64,000 bases of DNA, from positions 1-64,000 of the forward strand of contig CAKTLG010000005.1 in the NCBI GenBank assembly GCA_934572465.1. Reading direction: 5' to 3'. Under the pieces are notes generated by a model. That model ran no database searches. It saw nothing but the letters and a program-made list of their open reading frames with translations, and was not told the origin of the DNA. Position 1 is the stretch's first letter; each line of letters starts with the position of its first letter. Positions 34,169-43,124 of this stretch are shown piece by piece. The position numbers were made by a program, and so were the translations under genes. The stretch comes from an uncultured Oscillospiraceae bacterium. Its GTDB lineage: Bacteria > Bacillota > Clostridia > Oscillospirales > Oscillospiraceae.

Positions 34169-34948
34169 ATGCTTTACAACATTCTGGCCGTCGGCGACGT
34201 GGTGGGCGGCTGCGGCGTCAGCCACCTTGAGCGCCATCTGCGCGCCGTGAAGAAGCTGAAGGATATCCACTTTGCCGTCGTCAACGGCGAAAACGCCGCG
34301 ATGGTCGGCCTGACGCGCGATGACGCCGAGCGCATCTTCGCCGCGGGCGCGGACGTCATCACGCTCGGCAATCACACGTTCGGCAAGGCGCAGATCGCCG
34401 GCTATCTCGACGACTGCCCGTACATCCTGCGGCCGTACAACCTCGGCGCGCGGATGCCGGGGCGCGGCTATGGCGTTTATGACTGCGGCAGGGCGCGCAT
34501 CGCGGTGATGAACCTCATCGGCCGCTGCGACCTTGCCTTCAACGCCGACAACCCGTTCAAAACGGCGGACGGGCTGCTCAAAAGCGAAGAAAAGCCGACG
34601 TTCACGCTGCTCGACTTCCACGCCGAGGCCACGAGCGAGAAGCTCGCCATGGCGTACTACCTCGATGGCCGCGTCAGCGCGGTCTGGGGCACGCACACGC
34701 ATGTGCCGACGGCGGATGAGGACGTCTTCCCAAAGGGGACGGGCTATCTTTCCGACCTCGGCATGACGGGCGCTGTGCGCAGCGTGCTGGGCATCCGGCC
34801 CGAGCAATCGGTCGAGACGTTCCTCGGCGGTCTGCCGGGACGCTACCGCGAGCCGGACGGCGGCGCCTGCAAGATGCAGGGCGCGATCTTCACGCTCGAC
34901 GACGCGACGGGGCTGTGCGTCCGTGTTGAGCGCATCGACGTGCGATGA
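34169..34948 (+). CDS. ymdB: YmdB-family metallophosphoesterase (TIGR00282)
   Basis: A 259-residue calcineurin-like phosphoesterase. Metal-ligand motifs are GDVVGGCG near residue 8, NGENAA near residue 39, LGNHTFGK near residue 67, and GTHTHVPTADE near residue 175. Bacillus YmdB is a 2',3'-cyclic-nucleotide phosphodiesterase that affects sporulation and biofilm decisions. Association with rny is conserved. GGAGG precedes ATG 34169. The gene ends 16 bp before the next nuclease gene, so these may share a transcript. Confidence 0.93.
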   Translation: MLYNILAVGDVVGGCGVSHLERHLRAVKKLKDIHFAVVNGENAAMVGLTRDDAERIFAAGADVITLGNHTFGKAQIAGYLDDCPYILRPYNLGARMPGRGYGVYDCGRARIAVMNLIGRCDLAFNADNPFKTADGLLKSEEKPTFTLLDFHAEATSEKLAMAYYLDGRVSAVWGTHTHVPTADEDVFPKGTGYLSDLGMTGAVRSVLGIRPEQSVETFLGGLPGRYREPDGGACKMQGAIFTLDDATGLCVRVERIDVR

Positions 34949-34964
34949 AAGGGGGAGGCGGACC

Positions 34965-36056
34965 ATGCGGGTGAGGCTCGTCCACGCGGCGGACTTCCAT
35001 CTTGACAGCGCCTTCGGCGCGCTGGACGCGGAGCGCTCCAGGCTGCGCCGAAGGGAGGGGCGCGAGCTGCTGCTGCGGCTTTCAAATTATGTAAACCAGA
35101 ATGAGATCGACATTGTGCTGCTCGCGGGAGATCTGTTCGACGGAGAGACCGTCTACCGCGAGACGCTCGAAGCGCTCGCCGATGCGCTGGGATCGATGCG
35201 CGCGCGGGTGTTCATCGCGCCGGGCAACCACGATCCCTACACGGCGCACTCGCCCTACGCGGCGCTTTCCTGGCCGGAAAACGTGCATATCTTCACCACG
35301 CGCACGATCGAGCGCGTGGTGCTGCCGGAGCTTCAGTGCGCGGTCTACGGCGCGGCCTTTACCGAGGGCGCGCAGGAGGAGAGCCTGATCAGGGACTTTT
35401 CCGCGCCGGACGACGGGCTCATCCACCTGATGGTGCTGCACGGCGATGTTTCCGCCGCCTTGCATTACGATCCCATCGCCGAGGAGGAGATCGCGGAAAG
35501 TGGGCTGGACTATCTGGCGCTCGGCCATACGCACGCGCACGACGGCTTCCGCCGCGCGGGCGGAACGGTCTATGCCTACGCCGGCTGCCCCGAGGGGCGC
35601 GGCTTTGACGAGCTGGGCGAAAAGGGCATCCTTGCCGGCACGGCGGAGCGGGGAAGCGTGCAGATGCAGTTCATTCCCTTCGCGCGGCGGCGCTATGAGC
35701 TGCTGAAGGTTGACGTGACGGGGAAAAACGCGGAGGACGCGCTGCGCGAGGCGCTGCCGCCGTCCACTGCGCGCGATCTGTACCGCATCGTTTTCACCGG
35801 CGAGACGGACGAGCGCGGCGTGGATATGCGGACGATCGAGGAGCGTTTTGCGCCAGACTTTTTCTATCTTGAGCTGCGCGATGAGACGCGCATGGGGGAG
35901 GACGTCTGGGCGCGGGCGGAGGAGGATTCGCTGCGGGGACTGTTCCTGCGCACGCTGCGCGAGAAGTATGACGCCGCGCAGGACGACGCGGCGCGTACAG
36001 GGATAGACCTTGCCGCGCGCTTCGGCCTTGCCGCGCTGGATGGGCGCGATCTGTAA
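34965..36056 (+). CDS. SbcD/YhaO-type DNA repair exonuclease
   Basis: A 363-residue Mre11-like metallophosphoesterase. The five phosphoesterase motifs are visible: HAADFHLDS, LLAGDLFDG, APGNHDPY, LMVLHGD and ALGHTHAHDG. The C-terminal 120 residues form the cap or partner-binding region. In Bacillus the homologue YhaO is followed by YhaN, a large SMC-like ATPase. Here there is no such gene: a 59-codon ORF follows and then a terminator. GGGGGAGG precedes ATG 34965. Nuclease function is likely; its ATPase partner would have to lie elsewhere. Confidence 0.88.
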   Translation: MRVRLVHAADFHLDSAFGALDAERSRLRRREGRELLLRLSNYVNQNEIDIVLLAGDLFDGETVYRETLEALADALGSMRARVFIAPGNHDPYTAHSPYAALSWPENVHIFTTRTIERVVLPELQCAVYGAAFTEGAQEESLIRDFSAPDDGLIHLMVLHGDVSAALHYDPIAEEEIAESGLDYLALGHTHAHDGFRRAGGTVYAYAGCPEGRGFDELGEKGILAGTAERGSVQMQFIPFARRRYELLKVDVTGKNAEDALREALPPSTARDLYRIVFTGETDERGVDMRTIEERFAPDFFYLELRDETRMGEDVWARAEEDSLRGLFLRTLREKYDAAQDDAARTGIDLAARFGLAALDGRDL

Positions 36057-36067
36057 AGGAGGAGAGC

Positions 36068-36247
36068 ATGTCGACATTTTTCAGCTGGCGGAAGGACGAT
36101 AGGAAGACGCTGCTGCTCGGCGCGCAGACGGAGAAGCTCTGGGGCTTTGCTGAGCTGCCCTACGATGCGCGCAGCCTTGCGCGCTATGCGGGGCTGGTGC
36201 TCGGCGCCGTGTTGAGCCTGAGAAGCAGGCTGCGCTGCAAACGGTGA
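36068..36247 (+). CDS. 59-residue small protein downstream of the YhaO-like gene
   Basis: A short ORF starting MSTFFSWRKDDRKTLLLGAQ and ending RLRCKR, with AAAGGAGG 7 bases upstream. It lies 11 bp after the nuclease gene and is closed by a hairpin. It has a weakly hydrophobic stretch near residues 42-52 (YAGLVLGAVLS) and a basic C-terminus. I see no resemblance to YhaN, and do not recognise it. It could be a small membrane-associated peptide. Ribosome binding site and spacing support that it is translated. Confidence 0.6.
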   Translation: MSTFFSWRKDDRKTLLLGAQTEKLWGFAELPYDARSLARYAGLVLGAVLSLRSRLRCKR

Positions 36248-36259
36248 AAAAACGGAAGA

Positions 36260-36294
36260 AAAAGGACCGAAAGGCGCTCCCTTTCGGTCCTTTC
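36260..36294 (+). terminator. Hairpin closing the ymdB-nuclease-small ORF unit
   Basis: GAAAGGACCGAAAGG and complement around a short loop. The T-tract is only TTT, so termination may be partial. Confidence 0.6.
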
Positions 36295-36303
36295 CATGCG
36301 ATA

Positions 36304-36320
36304 TTAAAGGATTTTTAAGG
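36304..36320 (+). promoter_or_regulatory. Direct repeat upstream of the two-component system
   Basis: TTAAAGG (36304-36310) and TTTAAGG (36314-36320), 10 bp apart, the spacing used by OmpR/PhoB-type regulators. They lie 33-49 bp before a TACAAT -10 (36353-36358). Autoregulation by the response regulator is inferred. Confidence 0.45.
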
Positions 36321-36380
36321 TTCATCTGCTATTTTTATTTGAAAAGGGCTGCTACAATGGCAGCATGAGGTGAGAAGATC

Positions 36381-37079
36381 ATGTACAACATTCTGATCTG
36401 CGACGACGAGCAGGATATCGTCAACGCGCTGAAGATCTATCTTTCCGGCGGGGACTACTGCCTGTTTGAAGCGCACAACGGGCGCGAAGCGCTCGAAGCG
36501 GTGGAGCAGAACGACATCCACCTGATCCTGATGGACATTATGATGCCGCAGCTCGACGGCATTGCCGCGACCGCCAAGCTGCGCGAGAGAAGCAACGTGC
36601 CCATCATCCTGCTGACGGCCAAGAGCGAGAGCAGCGACAAGGTGCTGGGGCTGAACATCGGCGCGGACGATTACATCACCAAGCCCTTTGACCCCGTGGA
36701 GGTGCTTGCGCGCGTCAGATCGCAGCTGCGACGCTATACGCAGCTGGGCGCGAAGCCCGAGGAGGAAAAGCCGAACGTCTACACCGTCGGCCCCATCGCG
36801 CTCGACGAGGAGAAAAAGAACGTGACGGTCGACGGCGACGAGGTCGCGCTCACGCCCATCGAGTATAACATCCTGCGCCTGCTGATAAAAAATCCGGGGC
36901 GCATCTACTCCTCTGCGCAGATCTACGAGCTGGTGTGGAAGGAGGACTCGCTGGGCGCGGAAACGTCGGTGAGCGTCCACATCCGGCACCTGCGGCAAAA
37001 GCTTGAGATCGACCCCTCCGAGCCGCGCTACCTCAAGGTCGTGTGGGGGCTGGGGTATAGGATGGAGGACAAGAAATGA
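36381..37079 (+). CDS. OmpR/PhoB-family response regulator
   Basis: A 232-residue regulator. The receiver domain has acidic CDDEQD near residue 8, the phospho-acceptor Asp in LILMDIMMPQ near residue 53, Thr in LLTAKSE and Lys in ITKPFDPVE near residue 105. A winged-helix effector domain follows at about 135-232, with the typical TPIEYNILRLLIKNPGRIYS and SVSVHIRHLRQKLEID. It resembles VanR-type regulators. The stop overlaps the kinase start by 4 bp (ATGA). Confidence 0.95.
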   Translation: MYNILICDDEQDIVNALKIYLSGGDYCLFEAHNGREALEAVEQNDIHLILMDIMMPQLDGIAATAKLRERSNVPIILLTAKSESSDKVLGLNIGADDYITKPFDPVEVLARVRSQLRRYTQLGAKPEEEKPNVYTVGPIALDEEKKNVTVDGDEVALTPIEYNILRLLIKNPGRIYSSAQIYELVWKEDSLGAETSVSVHIRHLRQKLEIDPSEPRYLKVVWGLGYRMEDKK

Positions 37080-38917
37080 AAACAGCATGGACGCGCAATT
37101 TCTGGACGAAGACCGTGGCCTTTCTGCTCGCGGCGCTGCTCGTGCCGCTGCTGCTTGCCTACGCGGCGGGGCTGGCGTTTTCCTACGGCGGCATGAGCAA
37201 GGATTTTTACACGAGCGACATCTGCCTCGGCGCGGTCAACCGTGAGTCGTGGAACATTTTCTCGGAATACACGAATGCGGACGACGGCAGCTATGAGCTG
37301 GACAAAATTTTCCCCAAGGGCGACAGCTACAGCAACATCCGCTTCAGCGTGACGAGCGAGGATGGCGTGATGGAGTTCAGCAACGCCGCGGAGGAGGATA
37401 TCTTCTGCTACAGCACCGTCTATGACGGCAAGGAATTCAACCTGTACCTTGTCAGAGATCTGCCTGCGCAGGACAATGTCTACTGGGCGAAGACCTTTTA
37501 CGACAACATGCTCAACTGGGGAGAAAACGCGGCGACGATGCTCGTGCTGCTCGGCGTTGCGGAGCTGTTTCTCTTCATCTTCCTCGCCCGCGGCGCGGGG
37601 CGGCGCGAGGACGGCACGATCGAGGCGGGCTGGCAGGAGAAGATCCCCTTCGATCTCTACCTTGCGCTCGACGGCTTTGCCGGCGCGTTTCTGCTGGCGG
37701 CGGGGGAGTACTTTCTGCGTCTGTACGCGGATTACTACACGCCGCCCTACGATCTGGGGCTGCTCGGCGTCGGATTCCTTCTCGCCGCGCTGGTGCTGGG
37801 GCTGTGGACCACGCTCTGCACGCGCGTGAAGCTCGGCAAATGGTGGCGGCACACCATCACATTCTACGTGCTGCGCTTCTGCTGGCGCGCGGTCAGATGG
37901 TGCTGGCGGACGCTCTGCACGCTCTGCCGCGGCATCGTCGAGGGGATCCCGATGATCTGGCGCACGGTGGTGGGCTGCCTTGTGCTCAGCGTGCTCTTCA
38001 TCGCCTTTGAGAGCAATCACGCGGACGGGGCGCTGCTGCTGACGCTGTTTGCGCTGTCCATTGCGGCATGCCTGTTCTCGCTCCAGCTCAGAAAGCTGCA
38101 GAAGGAGGGCGAGGCCCTCGCTGCGGGCGATCTCAACGCGCAGGTGGACACAAAGTGGATGTACTGGGACCTGAAGCGCCATGCGGAAAACCTCAACTCC
38201 ATCGGCGGCGGCATGGCCATCGCGGTGGAAAAGCAGCTCAAGAGCGAGCGGCTGAAGACCGAGCTCATCACGAACGTTTCGCACGACATCAAAACGCCGC
38301 TGACGAGCATCATCAACTATGTCGACCTCTTGCAGCATGAGCATACGGAGGAGCAGGAGGAGGAATACCTGAACGTGCTCAAGCGGCAGGCCTTCAAGCT
38401 CAAGAAGCTGACGGAGGATCTGGTGGAGGCGAGCAAGGCGTCCACGGGCAATCTGGCGGTGAACGCCGCGCGGTGCAGCATGAACGAGCTTTTGTCGCAG
38501 GTCGCGGGCGAGTACGGCGAGCGGCTGGCCGCCGCCGAGCTGACGCTGGTGGATGTGCTGCCGGAAAAGGAGCTTTACTGCTGCGTGGACGGCGCGCTGA
38601 TGTGGCGCGTGCTCGACAATCTGCTCTCCAACATCTGCAAGTACGCGCAAAACGGCACGCGCGTGTATCTGACGCTTGAAAAGAGCGGCGGCGACGCGGT
38701 GGTGACGTTCAAGAACACCTCGCGCGCGGCGCTCAACATCCCCGCCGAGGAGCTGATGGAGCGCTTCGTGCGCGGCGACAGCGCGCGCACGACCGAGGGC
38801 AACGGACTGGGGCTTTCCATCGCGCGGAGCCTGACGGAGCTGCAGGGCGGCACGATGGCGCTCGCCATCGACGGCGACCTCTTCAAAGCGATCCTCAAAT
38901 TCCCGACGGTGGTGTAA
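37076..38917 (+). CDS. Sensor histidine kinase with multiple transmembrane segments
   Basis: A 613-residue kinase. TM1 is at about 12-33, followed by an extracellular domain of roughly 120 residues, then four or five further hydrophobic segments between 155 and 350. A HAMP-like linker carries LQKEGEALAAGDLNAQVDT near residue 345. The phospho-acceptor is in VSHDIKTPLTSIINYVDLL near residue 402. The ATPase domain has N (LDNLLSNICKYAQ), G1/G2 (GNGLGLSIARSL) motifs. Cognate of the overlapping regulator gene; VanS-like in layout. The stimulus is unknown. Confidence 0.94.
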   Translation: MKTAWTRNFWTKTVAFLLAALLVPLLLAYAAGLAFSYGGMSKDFYTSDICLGAVNRESWNIFSEYTNADDGSYELDKIFPKGDSYSNIRFSVTSEDGVMEFSNAAEEDIFCYSTVYDGKEFNLYLVRDLPAQDNVYWAKTFYDNMLNWGENAATMLVLLGVAELFLFIFLARGAGRREDGTIEAGWQEKIPFDLYLALDGFAGAFLLAAGEYFLRLYADYYTPPYDLGLLGVGFLLAALVLGLWTTLCTRVKLGKWWRHTITFYVLRFCWRAVRWCWRTLCTLCRGIVEGIPMIWRTVVGCLVLSVLFIAFESNHADGALLLTLFALSIAACLFSLQLRKLQKEGEALAAGDLNAQVDTKWMYWDLKRHAENLNSIGGGMAIAVEKQLKSERLKTELITNVSHDIKTPLTSIINYVDLLQHEHTEEQEEEYLNVLKRQAFKLKKLTEDLVEASKASTGNLAVNAARCSMNELLSQVAGEYGERLAAAELTLVDVLPEKELYCCVDGALMWRVLDNLLSNICKYAQNGTRVYLTLEKSGGDAVVTFKNTSRAALNIPAEELMERFVRGDSARTTEGNGLGLSIARSLTELQGGTMALAIDGDLFKAILKFPTVV

Positions 38918-38927
38918 AAAATGACCG

Positions 38928-38964
38928 AAAAGGTGCGCAGCGGCAAGGCCGCTGCGCACCTTTT
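38928..38964. terminator. Terminator of the two-component operon
   Basis: AAAAGGTGCGCAGCGGC-AAG-complement stem of 17 bp, A4 and T4 flanks. Confidence 0.9.
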
Positions 38965-38977
38965 CCCTGTCCCGCGC

Positions 38978-39006
38978 TTGACAATTCGGTGCAAAAACAA
39001 TACAAT
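38978..39006 (+). promoter_or_regulatory. Promoter of proS
   Basis: TTGACA (38978-38983), 17-bp spacer, TACAAT (39001-39006). Confidence 0.88.
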
Positions 39007-39048
39007 ACCTCTTTAGAACTCTAACCTGAGAAAAGGGAGAACATAAAC

Positions 39049-40488
39049 ATGGCCAAAGACAAAAAAGTCGAACAGATCACCAATCTTGAGGACGATTTCG
39101 CCCAATGGTATACCGACATCTGCCGCAAGGCGGAGCTTGTCGAGTATGCCAGCGTCAAGGGCTTTACCATCCTGCGCCCCTATGGCTACGCCATCTGGGA
39201 AAATATGCAGCGCCTGATGGACGCCGAGTTCAAGAAGACCGGACATGAGAACGTGGCGATGCCTGTCCTGATCCCCGAGAGCCTGCTGAAAAAAGAGGGC
39301 GAGCTCGTCAACGGCTTCGCCCCCGAGGTCGCGTGGGTCACGATGGGCGGCAGCGAGAAGCTCGAGGAGCGCCTTGCCTTCCGCCCCACGTCCGAGACGA
39401 TGTTCTGCGACCACTGGTCCCGCGTATTGCAGACCTACCGCCAGCTGCCCATGCTCTATAACCAGTGGTGCTCCGTCATCCGCTGGGAGAAGACCACCCG
39501 CCCGTTCCTGCGCTCGCGTGAGTTCTGGTGGCAGGAGGGCCACACCATCCACGAGACCGCCGAGGAGGCGCAGGCCGAGACGATGCAGCAGCTTGAATGC
39601 TACGCCGACTTCTTCCGCCACGTGCTCGCCATCCCTGTCGTCCCCGGCCGCAAGACCGAGAAGGAGAAGTTCGCGGGCGCCGAGGCGACCTATACCGTCG
39701 AGTGCATGATGAAGGACCGCAAGGCGCTCCAGGGCGCGACGAGCCACTATTTTGGCGACAAGTTCTCCCGCGCCTACGACGTGACCTTCACCGGCCGCGA
39801 CAACAAGCTCCAGTACCCGTTCCAGACGTCCTGGGGCTCCACCACGCGCATGATCGGCGCGGTCATCATGACCCACGGCGACAACAACGGTCTTGTCCTG
39901 CCCCCGCGCATCGCGCCCACGCAGGTCGTCATCGTGCCCATCGCCGCACACAAGAATCCCGAGGTGCTCGAGACCGCCAAGAGCGTGATGGCAGAGCTCA
40001 TCGCTGCCGACGTGCGCGTTAAGCTGGACGACAGCGACCAGTCCATGGGCTGGAAGTGCGCCGAGTACGAGATGCGCGGCGTGCCCATCCGTCTTGAGCT
40101 CGGCCCCCGCGATCTGGCTGAGGGCAACTGCTGCCTCGTCCGCCGCGACAACGGCGAAAAGGTCACGGCGAAGATCGACGGCATCGTCGACGAGATCAAG
40201 GCGCTGCTCGACGCCATCCACGACAATATGTACGCCGTGGCGGAAAAGAATCTTGAGGACAACACGTTCGATCTCAAAACCGTCGACGAGGTCAGGGAAA
40301 TGGCCTCCGGCCGCGGCGGCTTCGCCCGCACGAAGTGGTGCGGCAGCCTCGAGTGCGAGCTGAAGATGAAGGAGCAGGCGGGCGTTTCCTCCCGCTGCAT
40401 GCCCCTCAAGCAGAGCGGCACGACGGGCAAGTGCGTCTGCTGCGGCAAGGAATGCACGACCGACATCTACTGGGGCGTCGCGTACTGA
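39049..40488 (+). CDS. proS: Prolyl-tRNA synthetase, archaeal/eukaryote-like (ProS type 3)
   Basis: The 479-residue class II synthetase charges tRNA-Pro. It lacks the editing insertion of the bacterial type and has the extra C-terminal zinc-like domain. Key regions are ILRPYGYAIWENMQ, FRPTSETMFCDHW near residue 112, RSREFWWQEGHT near residue 155, and SWGSTTRMIGAVIMTHGD near residue 263. The C-terminus has CVCCGKECTTDIYWGVAY, ending in the typical Tyr. GGGAG precedes ATG 39049. The gene has its own promoter, and no T-box is seen in the short leader. Confidence 0.96.
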   Translation: MAKDKKVEQITNLEDDFAQWYTDICRKAELVEYASVKGFTILRPYGYAIWENMQRLMDAEFKKTGHENVAMPVLIPESLLKKEGELVNGFAPEVAWVTMGGSEKLEERLAFRPTSETMFCDHWSRVLQTYRQLPMLYNQWCSVIRWEKTTRPFLRSREFWWQEGHTIHETAEEAQAETMQQLECYADFFRHVLAIPVVPGRKTEKEKFAGAEATYTVECMMKDRKALQGATSHYFGDKFSRAYDVTFTGRDNKLQYPFQTSWGSTTRMIGAVIMTHGDNNGLVLPPRIAPTQVVIVPIAAHKNPEVLETAKSVMAELIAADVRVKLDDSDQSMGWKCAEYEMRGVPIRLELGPRDLAEGNCCLVRRDNGEKVTAKIDGIVDEIKALLDAIHDNMYAVAEKNLEDNTFDLKTVDEVREMASGRGGFARTKWCGSLECELKMKEQAGVSSRCMPLKQSGTTGKCVCCGKECTTDIYWGVAY

Positions 40489-40534
40489 GCCGAAGCGCGC
40501 GGGAGCGCGCAGCACGTGAAAGGAGCGTATGGCA

Positions 40535-41017
40535 ATGAAAAAGGCATTGGTAGCCTATTTTTCCGCCAGCGGCGAGACTGCAAGGCTGGCGAAGACCATC
40601 GCGGGCGTGATCGGCGGCGACCTTTTCGAGATCGCGCCGGAGACGGCCTACACCGCCGCCGATCTCGACTGGAACGACAGGAAGAGCCGCAGCACGATCG
40701 AGATGAACGATGAAAAGAGCCGCCCCGCCATCGCGGGCCGGGTCGCGGACATGGCGCAGTATGACACGGTGTTTGTGGGCTTTCCCATCTGGTGGTATCA
40801 GGCACCGCGCATCATCGAGACGTTTCTCGAGGGCTATGACTTTGCGGGCAAGACCGTGATCGCCTTTGCCACCTCCGGCGGCAGCGGCATGGGGAAGACG
40901 GAGAGCATCCTGAAAAAATGCTGCTCCGCCGATACAAGGTGGCTTTCCGGCAAGCGCATGAGCAGCCGCGAAAGCGCCGCGAGCGTGCAGAAGTGGGTCG
41001 AGGGACTGGGACTGTAA
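40535..41017 (+). CDS. Flavodoxin
   Basis: A 160-residue FMN protein. The phosphate-binding loop is FSASGETARLAKTI near residue 10, FVGFPIWWYQAPRIIETFLE near residue 80 contains the flavin-stacking aromatics, and AFATSGGSGMGKTE near residue 110. Flavodoxins of this shape are common in Clostridia as low-potential carriers or putative quinone-related enzymes. The second ATG (40535) is chosen because AAAGGAG is 11 bases upstream; ATG 40529 is too close. It lies 46 bp after proS and may be co-transcribed. Confidence 0.9.
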   Translation: MKKALVAYFSASGETARLAKTIAGVIGGDLFEIAPETAYTAADLDWNDRKSRSTIEMNDEKSRPAIAGRVADMAQYDTVFVGFPIWWYQAPRIIETFLEGYDFAGKTVIAFATSGGSGMGKTESILKKCCSADTRWLSGKRMSSRESAASVQKWVEGLGL

Positions 41018-41053
41018 CGCTGAAAATACCGGCTATGACAGCCATCAACACGC

Positions 41054-41090
41054 GCGCCGCGTGGGAAAAACTCCCGCGCGGCGCTTTTTT
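41054..41090 (+). terminator. Terminator after the flavodoxin gene
   Basis: GCGCCGCGTGGGA / TCCCGCGCGGCGC stem with one mismatch, followed by T6. Confidence 0.9.
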
Positions 41091-41126
41091 GCGCCCTTTT
41101 TGCCGCGCGTCAGGGAAAAATGAAAA

Positions 41127-41163
41127 GCGCGCCAGCCTTTAGCGGCGCTTTAGGTTGGCGCGC
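41127..41163. repeat. Imperfect inverted repeat upstream of the secreted-protein pair
   Basis: GCGCGCCA (41127-41134) pairs with TGGCGCGC (41156-41163). The inner GCCTTTAG / CTTTAGGT segments also partly pair. It overlaps the likely promoter region (CATAAT at 41164-41169) and could be an operator or a leader hairpin. Confidence 0.5.
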
Positions 41164-41255
41164 CATAATAGCCGCATCCACAGGGGAGACGGACATTTCG
41201 CCCCCCCAATGATGTGGAGATATCTGACGATCCAATGACGAAGGAGGTCATTTTT

Positions 41256-43088
41256 ATGAAGGGAAGAAAGGTGCTGTCCCTTTTCTGCGCGGCGGCGCTG
41301 ACACTGTCGCTCGCCGCGTGCGGGAGCAAAAATGCGGCGGACTATTCCGGCCAGACGCTTACCGGCGAGATCACCGCCATCAACGGTACGTCCGTGACGA
41401 TGCAGCTCGGCGAGCTGAGCGAGATCGCCGCGCCGTCGGGCAGCGCACCGGACGGTGCGCAAAGCGGCCAGACCCCGCCGGAAAAGCCTGACGGCGAAGC
41501 ACCGAGCGGACAGAATGGCAGCGGCGACAGCCAGCCGCCCGAGCTGCCGAGCGGACAGAATGGCAGCAGCGACAGCCAGCCGCCGGAGAAGCCTGACGGA
41601 CAGATCGACAGCAGCGACAGCCAGCCGCCGGAGAAGCCTGACGGGGAAGCGCCCAGCGGCGCGCCGGACGGCATGGGCGGCATGAGCACATTCACTGCGG
41701 GCGACGAGAGCGTGACGCTCGACTTCGCCGATGTGGAGATCACGAAAAACGGCGAGACCGTTACGCTCAGCGACATTGCCGAGGGCGATATCCTGACCGT
41801 CGAGGTCGGCAGCGGCAGCAGCGTGACCAGCGCGGCGGTCCAGACCGTGGGCGGTCAGGGCGGCACCGGCGGCATGGGCTTTGGCGGCAGCGGCGAGGTG
41901 ACACAGGGCACCGCCGCCAATACCATCAGCGACGACGGCACCTACAGCGGCGTCGTTTACACCTCGACCGGCGACGATGAAAACGCCCTGCGCGTGGACG
42001 GCGCGGTCGTTACGCTCGACGGCGTTACCGTCGATAAGAGCGCGGGCGCGACCTCGAACACCGAGGACGGCGACTTTTACGGCATGAATGCGGCGCTCCT
42101 TGCGACGAACGGCGCAACGGTGACCATCAAGAACGCGACGGTCACGTCCTCCGCGCAGAACGGCAACGGCGTGTTCAGCTACGGCAGCGGCACGACCGTG
42201 AACATTTCGGACTCTGCCATCACCACAACGGCGGATAACTCCGGCGGCATCCAGACCACCGGCGGCGGCACGACGAACGCGAGCAACCTGGTTGTTGAGA
42301 CTTCGGGCAATTCGTCCGCGGCCATCCGCTCCGACCGCGGCGGCGGCACGGTCAATGTCGACGGCGGCGCGTACACCTCGAACGGCTACAACTCCCCCGC
42401 CGTCTATTCCACAGCGGACATCACTGTGAAGAACGCAAACCTGACGGCCAACAACTCCGAGGCGCTGGTCATCGAGGGCAAAAATTCCATCACGCTCGAA
42501 AACTGCTATGTCATCGGCAATATGAGCAGCGACAAGGGCGCGAGCTCCTCGGAGAACGTGCATAACGTGATGATCTACCAGTCGATGAGCGGCGACGCGG
42601 ACGTCGGCACGTCCGTCTTCTCGATGACCGGCGGCAGCCTTGTCAGCAATAACGGCGATATGTTCTACATCACGAACACCCACTGCCTGCTGACGCTTTC
42701 GGGCGTGAGCATCGTCAATAACGGCGGCGGCGCGCTGCTGCGCGTGACCGGCAACAGCGCCAGCCACGGCTGGGGCACGGCGGGCGGCAACGGCGCGCAG
42801 GTCGAGTTCACCGCCGACGGCCAGACGCTTGCGGGCGATATTGTCGTTGATACGATCTCGGCGCTCACGATGACGCTGAAAGGCGGCAGCGTGTTCACCG
42901 GCACCATCAACATCGTCGAAAACGCCGAGGGCGGCGCGGCCGTCAGCGACAACGCGGTCGTGACGATCGAGAGCGGCTGCACGTGGAAGCTCACCGGCAG
43001 CTGCACCATCACGAGCCTTGTGAACAACGGCACCATCGACTTTAACGGCTACACCATCACGCTGGCTGACGGCACGGTGCTGCAATAA
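41256..43088 (+). CDS. Secreted lipoprotein with beta-helix-like repeats
   Basis: A 610-residue lipoprotein. MKGRKVLSLFCAAALTLSLAACG gives the lipobox LAAC. Residues about 70-145 are a Pro/Ser/Asp/Gln linker with tandem repeats of the type DSQPPEKPDG, and a Gly/Met stretch follows. From about residue 200 the protein is built of short Ser/Thr/Gly/Asn beta strands (VTIKNATVTSS, TVNISDSAIT, ITVKNANLTANNSEALVI) typical of right-handed beta-helices. AAGGAGG precedes ATG 41256. Its neighbour encodes a related SLH protein, so the two probably act together at the surface. No catalytic motif. Confidence 0.85.
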   Translation: MKGRKVLSLFCAAALTLSLAACGSKNAADYSGQTLTGEITAINGTSVTMQLGELSEIAAPSGSAPDGAQSGQTPPEKPDGEAPSGQNGSGDSQPPELPSGQNGSSDSQPPEKPDGQIDSSDSQPPEKPDGEAPSGAPDGMGGMSTFTAGDESVTLDFADVEITKNGETVTLSDIAEGDILTVEVGSGSSVTSAAVQTVGGQGGTGGMGFGGSGEVTQGTAANTISDDGTYSGVVYTSTGDDENALRVDGAVVTLDGVTVDKSAGATSNTEDGDFYGMNAALLATNGATVTIKNATVTSSAQNGNGVFSYGSGTTVNISDSAITTTADNSGGIQTTGGGTTNASNLVVETSGNSSAAIRSDRGGGTVNVDGGAYTSNGYNSPAVYSTADITVKNANLTANNSEALVIEGKNSITLENCYVIGNMSSDKGASSSENVHNVMIYQSMSGDADVGTSVFSMTGGSLVSNNGDMFYITNTHCLLTLSGVSIVNNGGGALLRVTGNSASHGWGTAGGNGAQVEFTADGQTLAGDIVVDTISALTMTLKGGSVFTGTINIVENAEGGAAVSDNAVVTIESGCTWKLTGSCTITSLVNNGTIDFNGYTITLADGTVLQ

Positions 43089-43124
43089 ACGCTTTCCCAA
43101 AACAACAATGAAAGGATGAGGACC

